Assembly (NCBI RefSeq): GCF_030269765.1
Contig: NZ_BSTX01000002.1
Span: forward strand, 839,379 to 903,378
Origin: Actinorhabdospora filicis
GTDB lineage: Bacteria > Actinomycetota > Actinomycetes > Mycobacteriales > Micromonosporaceae
Length of the DNA stretch: 64,000 nucleotides
Direction: 5' to 3'
The position numbers were made by a program, and so were the translations under genes. The notes under the pieces are model-generated. The model did not search any database. It worked only from the letters and a program-made list of their open reading frames with translations, and had not been told where the DNA came from. Below are positions 15,204-24,214 of this stretch, piece by piece. Within the stretch, counting starts at the first letter, position 1, and each line of letters opens with the position of its first letter.

Positions 15204-18200
15204 CCACCGGCACCATCTCCCGCGCCCCCACCGGCGCGCGGGCCGTCTCCGACCCGCTCGGCCGGGCCGTGCGGCTCACCTGGGTCAACCCGCCCGTCAC
15301 CGCCTTCGGCGGCGCCTTCCTCGTCGGCACCCGCGTCGTGCGCCGCGAACGCAGCCACCCCACCGGGCCCGACGACGGCATCGCCGTCCTCACCGGCGAC
15401 ACCGTCACCGAGTCCTACGTGGACGAGGGCCTCACCCCCGGGACCCGCTACTACTACACCGTCTTCGCCTTCGACGGCACCGGCTACCACGCCGCCGACG
15501 GCTCCAGCGCCGCCGCGCTCGCCACCGCCGACCACGGCCTCGCCGAGCGGCTCTACGCGATGCTGCCCGCCGTCCACCAGCGCGACGACCTGGCCCTGCG
15601 CGCCGACGAGATCGCCGCGCTGGCACCCCAGATCCAGGAGACCCTGCGCTCGCTGCCGCCGGAGCTGCGCGGGCGCGGGCAGCTGCGGCGCTTCCTCACC
15701 GCCGTGGCCGCGCCCCTCGCCCTGGCGCGCAGCACCGCCGAGGCCCTGCGCGACCTGCACGACATCGACCGGGTGCCACCGGAGTACCTGCCGCTGCTGG
15801 CCGCCTTCATCGACTGGCGCACCGACCGGACCCTGCCCGTCTACGCCCAGCGCAACGAGGTCCGGGCCGCGCCCGCCCTGTACCGCACGGTCGGCACGGT
15901 CCCGAACCTGCGCGGCATCGTCACCCGCTACACCGGCTGGCAGATCCGGGTCGCCGAGTACGCCCAGCACCTGGCCCGCAGCAACCAGCCCGCCCAGGCC
16001 AACGTGTTCGCGCTGCGCGAGACGGCGGCCGGATGGCGCGCGGCCACCGACGCCGCCGACCTGCTCGGCTTCGCCCCGCCCAACACCGGCGACGGGCTGG
16101 CGAGCGTCACCGGCACCCTCGCCGGACCGTTCCCGCTGGCGCCCGGGCAGGAGTTCACCGTCGCCACCGACGCCGGGGGACCGGTCACCGCCAGGTTCGC
16201 CGCCACCGACGCCGTCGCGCTCGGCGCGGCCACCGCCGTCGAGGTCGCCGCCGTGGTCAACCGCGTCCACCCCGACGTCACCGCCACCGCCCTGCCCAAC
16301 GGGCGGCTGCGCCTCGACGCCCACGAGGGCACCCTGCGCGTGGAGCCGGCCGAGACCAGCCTGGTCAGCCTCGACGGCGCGCCGCGCGGACGCCTCTCGC
16401 CCGTGGCCGTCACCGGCGGTTTCCACCTCTTCCACGCCGTCAGCGACCCCCTCGCCCCGGTCCGCGACCGCGCCGCCCGCCGTGCCGCCGCCGGGACCGG
16501 CTTCGCCCGCGCGATCGTCACCGGCGAGGCCCTCGTCCCCGCACCGGCCGTCACCGCGCCGCCGTTCCTGCCGCCCAGTCCACAGGGGACGGTGTGCGTG
16601 AAGTCCTACCGGGGCGGCCAGTGGGGCGGCTCCGCCGTCGCGTTCCCCGGCGGCGAGCCCGCCGCGGCCGCCCTGCCGCCCGCCGGGCCCGGACTGCCGG
16701 GGCGGGTGCTGCTGGCGTGGGTGGACCGCCCCGGCTTCGGCGACGCGCGCGTCATGTCGGCCATCGGGACGCCCGGCACCGCCACCCCGCCGGCGCTCAC
16801 CGGCGTGCGCAGCGGACCCTTCCCGATCCCGCACGGCTCCTGGCTGGTCCTCGCCGACGCCACCGGGCGCAGGCGCGGCGTCCAGTTCGCCCGCGACGAC
16901 TTCGCCGACCCGGCCGCGCCGATGCTCGGCGAGGTCATCGCGGTGATCAACCTGCGCGCCGGGGGCATCACCACCGCCTCGGCCGCGCCCGGCGGCGCGC
17001 TGCGCCTCACCGGCGCCTCCATCGGCACCGACGCCTCCCTCACCGTCGACCTCGCCCGCTCCGGCGCGGCCACCGCCCTCGGCTTCGGCCCCAACAACGC
17101 CACCGCGAGCGGCGACTGGGGCGACGTGTTCACCTGGACCCCGGCCCAGCCGGTGCCCGTCCTGTCCGCCGGGAACTACGCCGACCTGGCCGCCGTCGCC
17201 GACGGGACCGGCGTGCAGCTCGCCTACGCCACCCGCGACGCGCTCACCTGGCGCGTGCGGACCCTCCGCTTCGACGGCGCGGCCTGGGGCGGCGACGAGC
17301 TGCTCTCGCAGGCCTACCCCGACGGGCAGCCCGAGGCCGACAAGCGCTACCTGTCCAGCCGCGAGCCCTCACTCGGGCGCGACCCCGACGGGCGGCTGTG
17401 GGCGGTGTGGGCCCGCCAGGGCGCGCACACCGGCGGCGACTGGCGGCTGCGGGCCCGCAGCAAGCCCTCCGGCGGCGCGTGGAGCGCCGAGGCCGCGGTG
17501 ACCACCACCGGCGGTGTGGCCGGGGACCGCGAGCCGGGCGTGCTGACCCGCCCCGGGCTGCCGCCCCTGGTCTACTTCCGCACCGACCGCACCGGCGGGG
17601 CCGACCTGTGGTCGGTCGCCGTCGGCGGCGCCGCCACCGAGGTCACCGCCGGGGGTCCGGCCGACACCTGGCCCGCGCCGGTCACCGCCGGTGGCGCGAC
17701 CTGGCTGCTGCACCGCTCCGACCGCTCCACCCCGCACGCCGCCGCCGGGCGCGTCGCCGTCCCCGACACCGGCACCATCACCCGCTACGCCGGGACGACC
17801 AGCGTCGTCCTGGGCGACATCGACCGGCTGCGCCGCCTGGGCACCTGGGACGACCTGGTCGCCTACACCTCCCACCGGCCCGCCGGGGACCTCGACGACC
17901 CCCTGCGCGACGACGAGCTGTACACCCGCGGCACCGTCGGCCTCTACCTCACCCAGGCCGTCTCCGGGCTCCTCGACGAGAGCATGGCCGAGCGGCTGCG
18001 CGCGGTCCTGCGCCGCTTCCTGCCGGTCAACACCCGCGCCGTGGTGCGCCTGGCGCCCCGCGCCGAGGTCGAGTACGTCTACACCGCCGCCGCCGACCTG
18101 CTGGACCCCGTCGAGGACAAGCACCCCGACATCGAGCACCAGGCCACCGCCGAGACCGTCGCGGTGAACCTGCCCGGCTGGGGAATCCTCGGCAGCGCCG

Positions 18201-18307
18201 TGCCCTCCACCCCGCCACCGGCCGATCCCACCGCCACCGGCGTCAGCGCCGACCCGGCACACCCGCTCAGCATGCGCTGGCGCACCCACCACCAGCCCCC
18301 GCAGTGA
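15200..18307 (+). CDS. Large tail protein: FN3, tail protein I core, shared modules, propeller-like region
   Basis: A 1035-aa multidomain protein. Residues about 1-110 form a fibronectin type III-like domain (DEGLTPGTRYYYTVFAFDGTG). About 113-260 matches phage tail protein I (RLYAMLPAVHQRDD, VPPEYLPLLAAFIDWRTDRTLP), the outer wedge component that carries fibres. Two copies of the particle-wide module follow at nt 16111-16377 and 16801-17097. A repetitive beta region about 650-850 (GRLWAVWARQG, PPLVYFRTDRTG) resembles a sialidase-like propeller, and a helical C-domain ends the chain. It is therefore a candidate receptor-binding or fibre-anchoring protein. The GTG start overlaps the preceding TGA. 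Confidence 0.85.
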   Translation: MTTGTISRAPTGARAVSDPLGRAVRLTWVNPPVTAFGGAFLVGTRVVRRERSHPTGPDDGIAVLTGDTVTESYVDEGLTPGTRYYYTVFAFDGTGYHAADGSSAAALATADHGLAERLYAMLPAVHQRDDLALRADEIAALAPQIQETLRSLPPELRGRGQLRRFLTAVAAPLALARSTAEALRDLHDIDRVPPEYLPLLAAFIDWRTDRTLPVYAQRNEVRAAPALYRTVGTVPNLRGIVTRYTGWQIRVAEYAQHLARSNQPAQANVFALRETAAGWRAATDAADLLGFAPPNTGDGLASVTGTLAGPFPLAPGQEFTVATDAGGPVTARFAATDAVALGAATAVEVAAVVNRVHPDVTATALPNGRLRLDAHEGTLRVEPAETSLVSLDGAPRGRLSPVAVTGGFHLFHAVSDPLAPVRDRAARRAAAGTGFARAIVTGEALVPAPAVTAPPFLPPSPQGTVCVKSYRGGQWGGSAVAFPGGEPAAAALPPAGPGLPGRVLLAWVDRPGFGDARVMSAIGTPGTATPPALTGVRSGPFPIPHGSWLVLADATGRRRGVQFARDDFADPAAPMLGEVIAVINLRAGGITTASAAPGGALRLTGASIGTDASLTVDLARSGAATALGFGPNNATASGDWGDVFTWTPAQPVPVLSAGNYADLAAVADGTGVQLAYATRDALTWRVRTLRFDGAAWGGDELLSQAYPDGQPEADKRYLSSREPSLGRDPDGRLWAVWARQGAHTGGDWRLRARSKPSGGAWSAEAAVTTTGGVAGDREPGVLTRPGLPPLVYFRTDRTGGADLWSVAVGGAATEVTAGGPADTWPAPVTAGGATWLLHRSDRSTPHAAAGRVAVPDTGTITRYAGTTSVVLGDIDRLRRLGTWDDLVAYTSHRPAGDLDDPLRDDELYTRGTVGLYLTQAVSGLLDESMAERLRAVLRRFLPVNTRAVVRLAPRAEVEYVYTAAADLLDPVEDKHPDIEHQATAETVAVNLPGWGILGSAVPSTPPPADPTATGVSADPAHPLSMRWRTHHQPPQ

Positions 18308-18318
18308 CGGAGACATCG

Positions 18319-18864
18319 ATGACCGACCACGACCACCCCACCGAGGGCTTCTACGGGCAGTTCCGCGACGTCCTCTACGGACCCGACGGACGCCCGGTGT
18401 GGGACCGCGGCTGGGTGCGCAACACCATCGTCGCCGACTGCCGCCGCCTGCTCTCGGCCTTCATGCGCGGCGCGCCCGCCGTCCAGCCCGTCATCGGCCT
18501 CAACGTCGGCGCCGGACTGCCCGTGTGGGACACCAGCGGGCCCCCGCAGCCCTCACCGACGCAGGCCGCCCTCGTCGACCCCAATCCCTACCGCTTCCCG
18601 CGCGCCTCCATGCAGGTGGAGTTCATCAACCCCGCCAACGGGACGGTATCGGCCACGCCCACCAACACCCTCCAGCTGAAGGCCGTCCTCGGACCGGGCG
18701 TGCCCACCTGGCCCGACGCCAACCACGGCACCAGCACCCTGCGCGAGTTCGGGCTCGTGGCCCGCGTCTCCGGCGCCGACGTCCTGGTCAACTACCGCAC
18801 TCACCCCGCCATCGCCAAAGACCCCGCCAGCACGCTGGAGCGGACCGTCTGGCTGGTGTTCTGA
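18319..18864 (+). CDS. Tail-end protein, unknown, beta-rich
   Basis: A 181-aa protein, unrecognised. It begins with an acidic/His segment (MTDHDHPTEGFYGQFRDV), followed by DVLYGPDGRPVWDRGW and a C-terminal beta domain (ASMQVEFINPANG, TSTLREFGLVARV) with the look of a small phage tail fibre or attachment protein. ATG 18319 is 11 nt after the previous stop, behind GACGGAGAC. It links the tail-I protein to the two proteins that share an N-terminal motif. Confidence 0.75.
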   Translation: MTDHDHPTEGFYGQFRDVLYGPDGRPVWDRGWVRNTIVADCRRLLSAFMRGAPAVQPVIGLNVGAGLPVWDTSGPPQPSPTQAALVDPNPYRFPRASMQVEFINPANGTVSATPTNTLQLKAVLGPGVPTWPDANHGTSTLREFGLVARVSGADVLVNYRTHPAIAKDPASTLERTVWLVF

Positions 18865-18879
18865 CAGGAGCCGCATCCA

Positions 18880-20763
18880 ATGGCAACCATCACGCCGAGC
18901 ACCTTCAACCCGTTGCTCGCCCACGTCAACGTCCGCCTCCAGCAGGGCGTTCCCCTGGTGGACGCCGACTGGAACACCAAGGACGACATCCGCAAGTTCG
19001 AATTGCGCGCGTTCCTGAAGTGGTACGTCGGCGACGGCGTCCCCGAGGGCAATGACGGCTACAAGATCACCGGGGGCAACGACACCCTCGCCATCCGGGC
19101 CGGGACACAGGGCCCGGGCGGGACCCTCGGCCCCTTCGACACCGCCCTGCTGAAGGTCGGCCGCTACATCGTGGACGGACTCGACGTCATGATCGGCGCC
19201 GACCTCGACTTCAAGGCCCAGCCCCTCTACACCACCCAGCCGGGCGCCGCCGCCCGCGCCGTCAAGCAGGGCACCGTGGTCATCGACGCCATCCCCGCCA
19301 CCGGCGACATCACCGTCGAACTGGACGTGTGGGAGTGGCTGGTCACCCCCGACGACGACAACACCCTCGTCCTGCCGGGCCTGGGCGTGGAGACCTGCGC
19401 GCGCACCCGGCGCGAGTGGGCCGTCCGCGCCCGCCTCACCTCCACCACGCCCACCCGCGAGGCCGGGCACTCCTACACCACGCTCGCGCGGATCAACCGG
19501 ACCGGCGTCACCGTCGCCGACACCGACATCACCGACCTGCGCCAGCGGCGGCTGCTGACACCCCCGGCGCACCTGATCGCCGACGTCCTGGGCGTCGACC
19601 CCTTCGACTACCGGCGCGGCGTGGGACGCCCGGCGGTCAGCATCCGGGAGGCCATCAACGCGCTGCTGGCCGGGCGGCTGCCCACCACGCCCGACGTGGG
19701 CCTGTCCCCGGCGGCCGGGACCGACCTGTTCCGCCGCTCGGTGATCAAGGAGACCACCGACCTGCTGCGGATCGTGTGGCACTCCCAGCGCCAGGACGGC
19801 TCCACGTTCCGGCTGTTCACCGCCTCCTACGACACCTCCAAGCCGGAACTGGGCTTCAGCACGCCGGTGCAGATCACCAGCACCGCCTCCGGGGTGCGCT
19901 CCGAACCGTCCACGGTGGTCCTGCCCAACGGCGAGCTCGTGGTGCTCTACCAGTCCTCGACCCTGGGCAACCCCGCCGCCGACGTGTTCTTCAAGCGCGG
20001 GCTGGCCGCCAACCTGCTCGCCGCCACCGAGCAGACCGTGGTGGCCACCGCCGGAACCGGTGAGGGCACGCCCTTCGCGGTCCTGTGCAACCAGTACGTG
20101 TACATGTTCTGGCAGATCGCCAACGGGCGCTGGCAGTACCGCCGCTACGACCACACCACCAGCGCCTTCGCCGACGCCGCCCCCGTCGACGTGCCCGGGG
20201 CGATCGTCGGCGGCGCCGGCGGCATGGTCGCGGCCGCCGCGACGAGCAAGATCTGGCTTACGTTCCCCACCGGCACCGGGACGGTGGCCGTCATGCGCCT
20301 GGACGGGGCCACCGGCGCGCTGGAATTCAGCAACAACACCCTCACCGGGCGCGAGCCGTTCGTGGTGGCGGTCTCCGACACCGAGGGCGCGCTCTTCTTC
20401 GACGAGGGCGTGAACCTGCCGGTGCGGACCGTCGCGATCACCGACACCACCCTCGGCACGGTCGAGGTGATCGCCGACAGCGCCGCCGAGGGGCAGCCGG
20501 CCGTGGTCCGCACCGATGACGGGACCTTGAGCCTGTTCACGTCGCGGCAGATCACCACGTCCAACTTCGACGTCGTCCTGCGCCGCAAGGTCACCGGCGG
20601 CACGGGCTGGAGCTCGGCGCTGAACGTGACCGCCCACCCCATGAGCGACCAGTTCCCGCACGCGGTGTCGATGGGGGACCGGGGGATCTGGCTGTTCTGG
20701 GCCAGCAACCGCGCCAACAGCAGCCAGGACATCTTCGCCAAACGCATCATCACCGCCATCTGA
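18880..20763 (+). CDS. DUF6519-like protein with propeller-like C-terminus
   Basis: A 627-aa protein. Residues about 1-70 (NVRLQQGVPLVDADWN, KFELRAFLKWYVGDGVP) match proteins labelled DUF6519, frequent in injection-system and tail clusters. The rest is beta-rich with short blades (LRIVWHSQRQDGSTFRLF, GELVVLYQSSTLGNPAADV, GIWLFWASNRANSSQDIF) resembling a sialidase-type propeller. The first ten residues, MATITPSTFN, are almost the same as those of the following protein (MPTITPSTTN). Both may thus carry a common docking or loading signal. SD: CAGGAG before ATG 18880. Confidence 0.8.
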   Translation: MATITPSTFNPLLAHVNVRLQQGVPLVDADWNTKDDIRKFELRAFLKWYVGDGVPEGNDGYKITGGNDTLAIRAGTQGPGGTLGPFDTALLKVGRYIVDGLDVMIGADLDFKAQPLYTTQPGAAARAVKQGTVVIDAIPATGDITVELDVWEWLVTPDDDNTLVLPGLGVETCARTRREWAVRARLTSTTPTREAGHSYTTLARINRTGVTVADTDITDLRQRRLLTPPAHLIADVLGVDPFDYRRGVGRPAVSIREAINALLAGRLPTTPDVGLSPAAGTDLFRRSVIKETTDLLRIVWHSQRQDGSTFRLFTASYDTSKPELGFSTPVQITSTASGVRSEPSTVVLPNGELVVLYQSSTLGNPAADVFFKRGLAANLLAATEQTVVATAGTGEGTPFAVLCNQYVYMFWQIANGRWQYRRYDHTTSAFADAAPVDVPGAIVGGAGGMVAAAATSKIWLTFPTGTGTVAVMRLDGATGALEFSNNTLTGREPFVVAVSDTEGALFFDEGVNLPVRTVAITDTTLGTVEVIADSAAEGQPAVVRTDDGTLSLFTSRQITTSNFDVVLRRKVTGGTGWSSALNVTAHPMSDQFPHAVSMGDRGIWLFWASNRANSSQDIFAKRIITAI

Positions 20764-20775
20764 GAAGGGCCCGAG

Positions 20776-23400
20776 ATGCCGACCATCACTCCCAGCACCA
20801 CCAACGCCGCCCTGTACACCGTCGACGACTCCACGCTCATCGACGTCGTGTTCAAGCTGAACTTCACCGACTTCGCCCCCAGAACGATCAACCTCACCTA
20901 CCCGACGGGCGCGGCGGGGCTGTCGGTCAAGCTCACCTTCATCGAGCCGCCCAGCCCGCCCACCTCCGGCGGTCCCGGCGACATCACCCGCACCACCCTC
21001 GACATCACCGCCGCCGGGGTGGGCGTCCTGGCCGGTTCCGGCGGGAGCTGGAACGTCTCGCGGACCATCGGCGCCGGGGTCGACCCGGGCACCTCGCAGA
21101 ACTCGGTCTCCATCGAGGACGCCCTGGGCACCGGCGGCGTCGACAAGTACTTCCAGCTGATCGCCACCACCACGGCGGCCTCGACGTGGAAGCTGAGCGT
21201 GGAGGCCGACAGCAACAACGACGTCCTGCGCGTCATCTGCGACCCGACGGCCGTGGTCGCCCCGATCGGCGACCCCCTGGAGACCTCGCTGATCAACATC
21301 TCCGCCTCGGCCGCCGACGCGACGATGATCGTGGACGGCGGCGTGCGGCTGCCGTGGGCGACGCCCGTTCCGCCCGCCCGGACCGTCACCTACGCCTTCG
21401 GGCACTCCGGGGCCCTGGTGATCAGCGACCTGCCGTCGCTGGCGGCGGCCTCCAGCACGCTGCCGGTGAACCTGCCGGGCGTCTACGGCAACACCGCCGC
21501 TCCGGTGCACGTCACCGCGCGGGTGCGCAGCAACGACGCCCGCGATCCCTTCGACTACAGCCGCCTGGGTCCCGACACGCCGATGACGATCAAGTCGCGG
21601 CCGCAGCGGGCCGTGCTGGTCCTGGACCGCTCGGGCAGCATGCTCGGCGAGCCCTGGGAGCTGGCCAAGACCTCCGCGCAGCTGTTCGTGCAGCTCTTCG
21701 GTGACTTCCGGGAGGGCGCCAACGCCCTCGACAAGATCGCCCTGGCGCGCTTCGAGGACCAGGCCGGCGGCTTCCGCAACCCCAGCCCGCCGACCAACGG
21801 CGTCCCCGACCCGACCTTCGTGGCCACCATCCGCGCGCCCGGCGCGCCGGGGACGGTCAAGGACGAGCTGCCCACGATCGACTTCGGGACGCCGTTCTGG
21901 AACACCCCCATCGGCGACGGCCTCGTGCACGGCATGAAGCTCCTGGTCGCCGACGGTCTGCCCGACGACCGGCGCGACATCATCGTCCTGCTCACCGACG
22001 GCCAGGAGAACTCCGGGACGGTGCGCCTGGAGGCGCCGGCCGTGCTGCCGCCGGTGGCCGAGCAGGCCAAGCTGTTCGCCACCCGCCGCAACGAGCCCGA
22101 CCTGACCGGGGTGGGCCCCGAGGACAAGGCGCAGATCTTCGCCATCGCGCTGGGCTCGGCGCCCGACCTGGGCGTGCTGGCCAGCATCAGCGGCGCCCAG
22201 CAGTTCGTGGCCACCAACACCGCGGGCCTGGCCAACGCCTTCCTGGCGATGCTGAAGAACTCCCAGGAGTTCAATCAGCTGGCCACCCGCAACGAGCGCG
22301 AGCCCGGCTCGGGCGTCTCCACCAACGAGATCTTCTTCACCACCACCTCGCCGACGCGTTTCGCCACCGCGCTGCTCAAGGGCACCTTCGCGATGGAGCT
22401 GACCCGCTGGGACCCCGACCTGAAGGACTACGTCGCGGTGCCGGTGACCATCGAGAACTTCCCCGGGCACCACTACGCCGGTGTCACCGACGCCTCGGCG
22501 TTCCCCGGCTCGACGTTCTGGCGGGTGCGGCACATGAACGGCGCCACCGCCGAGGCGCTGGCGCTGACCGATGTGCTGGCCTATGAGGACCTGCACGTGA
22601 AGTCCGACCTGCGCCTGGACAAGCTGTCCTATGAGACCGGCGGGAAGATGAACCTGACCGTGCGCATCCGCCACGACGCCGAGCCGGTCGTCGGGGCGAC
22701 CGTGCGGGCCGTCCTGGACGCCCCGGCCGAGGGCTTCGGCGCCCTGGTCGCCGGGCTCGGCGACGCCGACTTGGCGGCCACCAAGCGCAAGAAGGACGAC
22801 GACGGCAAGCACGGCGACCACGCCATCGGGCGCGGCGCGCTGCTCCAGGCGATCCTCGACAAGCACGGCTGGAAGGAGCTGCCCCGCGAGCACTGCGGCG
22901 GCAAGGGCCTGTTCGTCGACGGCACCGACCTGCTGCACGACAAGGACGGCACCGGGATCTACACCAACACCTTCGCCAAGGTCGACAAGCCCGGCGCCTA
23001 CAACTGGCGGGTCCTGACCGACGGCACCGACACCGACGGCGAGCAGTTCAACCACCAGCTCGACCAGACCGTGCTGGCCACCGTCGGCGTCAGCGCCCGC
23101 AAGACGCTGATCCGCAAGGAGCGCGCCGACGCCCGCCCGCCCGAGCAGGCGGTGAAGGTGACGATCACCCCGCGCGATGAGAACGGCGAGCCCCTCGGGC
23201 CCGGCTTCGACCGGACGGTGGCCTGGGAGCTGACCCACGACGCGAAGTTCCAGCACGTGATCAAGGGCGAGCCCGCGCCGGTCCTGGACAACGGCGACTA
23301 CACCCGCACCATCGTGTTCCGGGCCGGTCGCCACCCCAGGCTCAAGATCAGCGTGAACGGAACGCTGCTGCCCGTCGTGGACGTGGCGCACCCGAAGTAG
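20776..23400 (+). CDS. VWA-domain protein at the end of the injection-system operon
   Basis: An 874-aa protein. After the MPTITPSTTN N-terminus and an Ig-like beta region, residues about 275-500 are a von Willebrand A domain with an intact MIDAS (DRSGS near residue 281, and LLTDGQEN near 405). Two Ig/invasin-like beta domains follow, one starting at LRLDKLSYETGGKMNLTV. VWA domains bind ligands through Mg2+. No signal peptide or anchor is visible, so it is either a particle component or a cargo/effector. Last gene of the operon; a hairpin terminator follows at 23412-23444. Confidence 0.85.
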   Translation: MPTITPSTTNAALYTVDDSTLIDVVFKLNFTDFAPRTINLTYPTGAAGLSVKLTFIEPPSPPTSGGPGDITRTTLDITAAGVGVLAGSGGSWNVSRTIGAGVDPGTSQNSVSIEDALGTGGVDKYFQLIATTTAASTWKLSVEADSNNDVLRVICDPTAVVAPIGDPLETSLINISASAADATMIVDGGVRLPWATPVPPARTVTYAFGHSGALVISDLPSLAAASSTLPVNLPGVYGNTAAPVHVTARVRSNDARDPFDYSRLGPDTPMTIKSRPQRAVLVLDRSGSMLGEPWELAKTSAQLFVQLFGDFREGANALDKIALARFEDQAGGFRNPSPPTNGVPDPTFVATIRAPGAPGTVKDELPTIDFGTPFWNTPIGDGLVHGMKLLVADGLPDDRRDIIVLLTDGQENSGTVRLEAPAVLPPVAEQAKLFATRRNEPDLTGVGPEDKAQIFAIALGSAPDLGVLASISGAQQFVATNTAGLANAFLAMLKNSQEFNQLATRNEREPGSGVSTNEIFFTTTSPTRFATALLKGTFAMELTRWDPDLKDYVAVPVTIENFPGHHYAGVTDASAFPGSTFWRVRHMNGATAEALALTDVLAYEDLHVKSDLRLDKLSYETGGKMNLTVRIRHDAEPVVGATVRAVLDAPAEGFGALVAGLGDADLAATKRKKDDDGKHGDHAIGRGALLQAILDKHGWKELPREHCGGKGLFVDGTDLLHDKDGTGIYTNTFAKVDKPGAYNWRVLTDGTDTDGEQFNHQLDQTVLATVGVSARKTLIRKERADARPPEQAVKVTITPRDENGEPLGPGFDRTVAWELTHDAKFQHVIKGEPAPVLDNGDYTRTIVFRAGRHPRLKISVNGTLLPVVDVAHPK

Positions 23401-23411
23401 CGCGAGGAGCC

Positions 23412-23444
23412 GGCGCGGCCTCCCGTCCGGTGGGGGGCCGCGCC
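23412..23444 (+). terminator. Hairpin terminator of the injection-system operon
   Basis: A 13-bp stem (GGCGCGGCCTCCC with GGGGGGCCGCGCC, one G-T pair) and a 7-nt loop, 11 nt after the VWA stop. There is no T tract, as is common in actinomycetes. Confidence 0.6.
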
Positions 23445-23456
23445 CCTAATGGAACT

Positions 23457-23503
23457 GCACACTCCGCAAGAGTTGCACGATGTGCAAAACTTGCGGAGTG
23501 TGC
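23457..23503. promoter_or_regulatory. Concentric palindromic operator upstream of tetR
   Basis: Two palindromes share one centre (23480): outer arms GCACACTCCGCAAG (23457-23470) and its exact complement (23490-23503), and inner arms TTGCAC / GTGCAA (23473-23478 and 23482-23487). A further degenerate TGCAA copy lies between 23501 and 23524. Placement just before the TetR start implies autoregulation. Confidence 0.75.
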
Positions 23504-23526
23504 AAGTTCTGCGTAGGGTGCAACGC

Positions 23527-24114
23527 ATGGAATCAGCCGCCGAGCGCCGCCGGGCACAGACCCGGCGGCGCAAGCGCGGCCTCATCGCCGACGCCGCCGT
23601 CCACCTCGCCCTGGAGAAGGGCCTGGAGGCCGCCACCGTCGAGGCGATCAGCGCCGCCGCCGACATCTCGACGCGCACCTTCTTCAACTACTTCTCCGCC
23701 AAGGAGGACGCCCTCACCCTCGCGCCCGCCCCCGAGGTCGAGGAGCTGACCGCCTTCATCGCCGAGCGTCCGCCGGAGGAGCCGTCCGTGCGGGTCATGC
23801 GCGCGCTGGTGAAGGACATGGCCGGGACGCACCTGCCGAGCGACGAGCAGATCGCGCTGTGGCGGCGCCATCCCGAGCTCCACGCGCGCGCCTCGCGTCC
23901 CAAGGACGAGGAGCGCCGCTTCCTGGCCGTCATCACCGCCATCGCCGCCCGCGACGGGCGCGACCCGCTGACCGACGCCCACCCGAGTGTGCTGGTGACC
24001 ACCGCCTTCGGTGTCCTGGAGTGGGCGGTGCGCGCCTCGCGCCTGCCGGCGATCGGGCGCGCCGCCGGCGTCCTGATCGACGAGGCCTTCGACCTGCTGG
24101 AACGCGGACTCTAG
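23527..24114 (+). CDS. TetR-family transcriptional regulator
   Basis: A 195-aa regulator. Residues about 16-62 form the TetR HTH (ALEKGLEAATVEAISAAADI, STRTFFNYFSAKEDAL), followed by a helical ligand domain. I chose ATG 23527 rather than an in-frame ATG at 23449, because the earlier start would translate the operator palindromes. The gene is preceded by concentric inverted repeats and followed, 100 nt on, by a DUF998 membrane protein gene, its likely target along with itself. No strong SD is visible. Confidence 0.9.
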   Translation: MESAAERRRAQTRRRKRGLIADAAVHLALEKGLEAATVEAISAAADISTRTFFNYFSAKEDALTLAPAPEVEELTAFIAERPPEEPSVRVMRALVKDMAGTHLPSDEQIALWRRHPELHARASRPKDEERRFLAVITAIAARDGRDPLTDAHPSVLVTTAFGVLEWAVRASRLPAIGRAAGVLIDEAFDLLERGL

Positions 24115-24214
24115 TCCCCACATGGGTACGGCCACGGCCGGGCCACGGGTCCGGACGGCGGTCGGCGCCGCCCATTTCGGGCTCCACCCCTGACACCCCC
24201 TGGAAAGGTGAGTC

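Noticed and set aside
18553-23391. Very long minus-strand open frame (about 1600 codons) opposite the tail genes
   Set aside because: Its translation is low-complexity Gly/Val/Asp/Arg, has no recognisable motifs and mirrors the third-position GC bias of the plus-strand genes; the plus strand encodes clear tail proteins.
9-23400. Prophage
   Set aside because: Only tail-type genes are present; no capsid, portal, terminase, lysis or integrase genes, and no attachment sites were seen. A domesticated contractile injection system fits better.
23449-23526. Upstream ATG extending tetR by 26 codons
   Set aside because: The extension would translate the operator palindromes and adds a low-complexity segment absent from TetR proteins.
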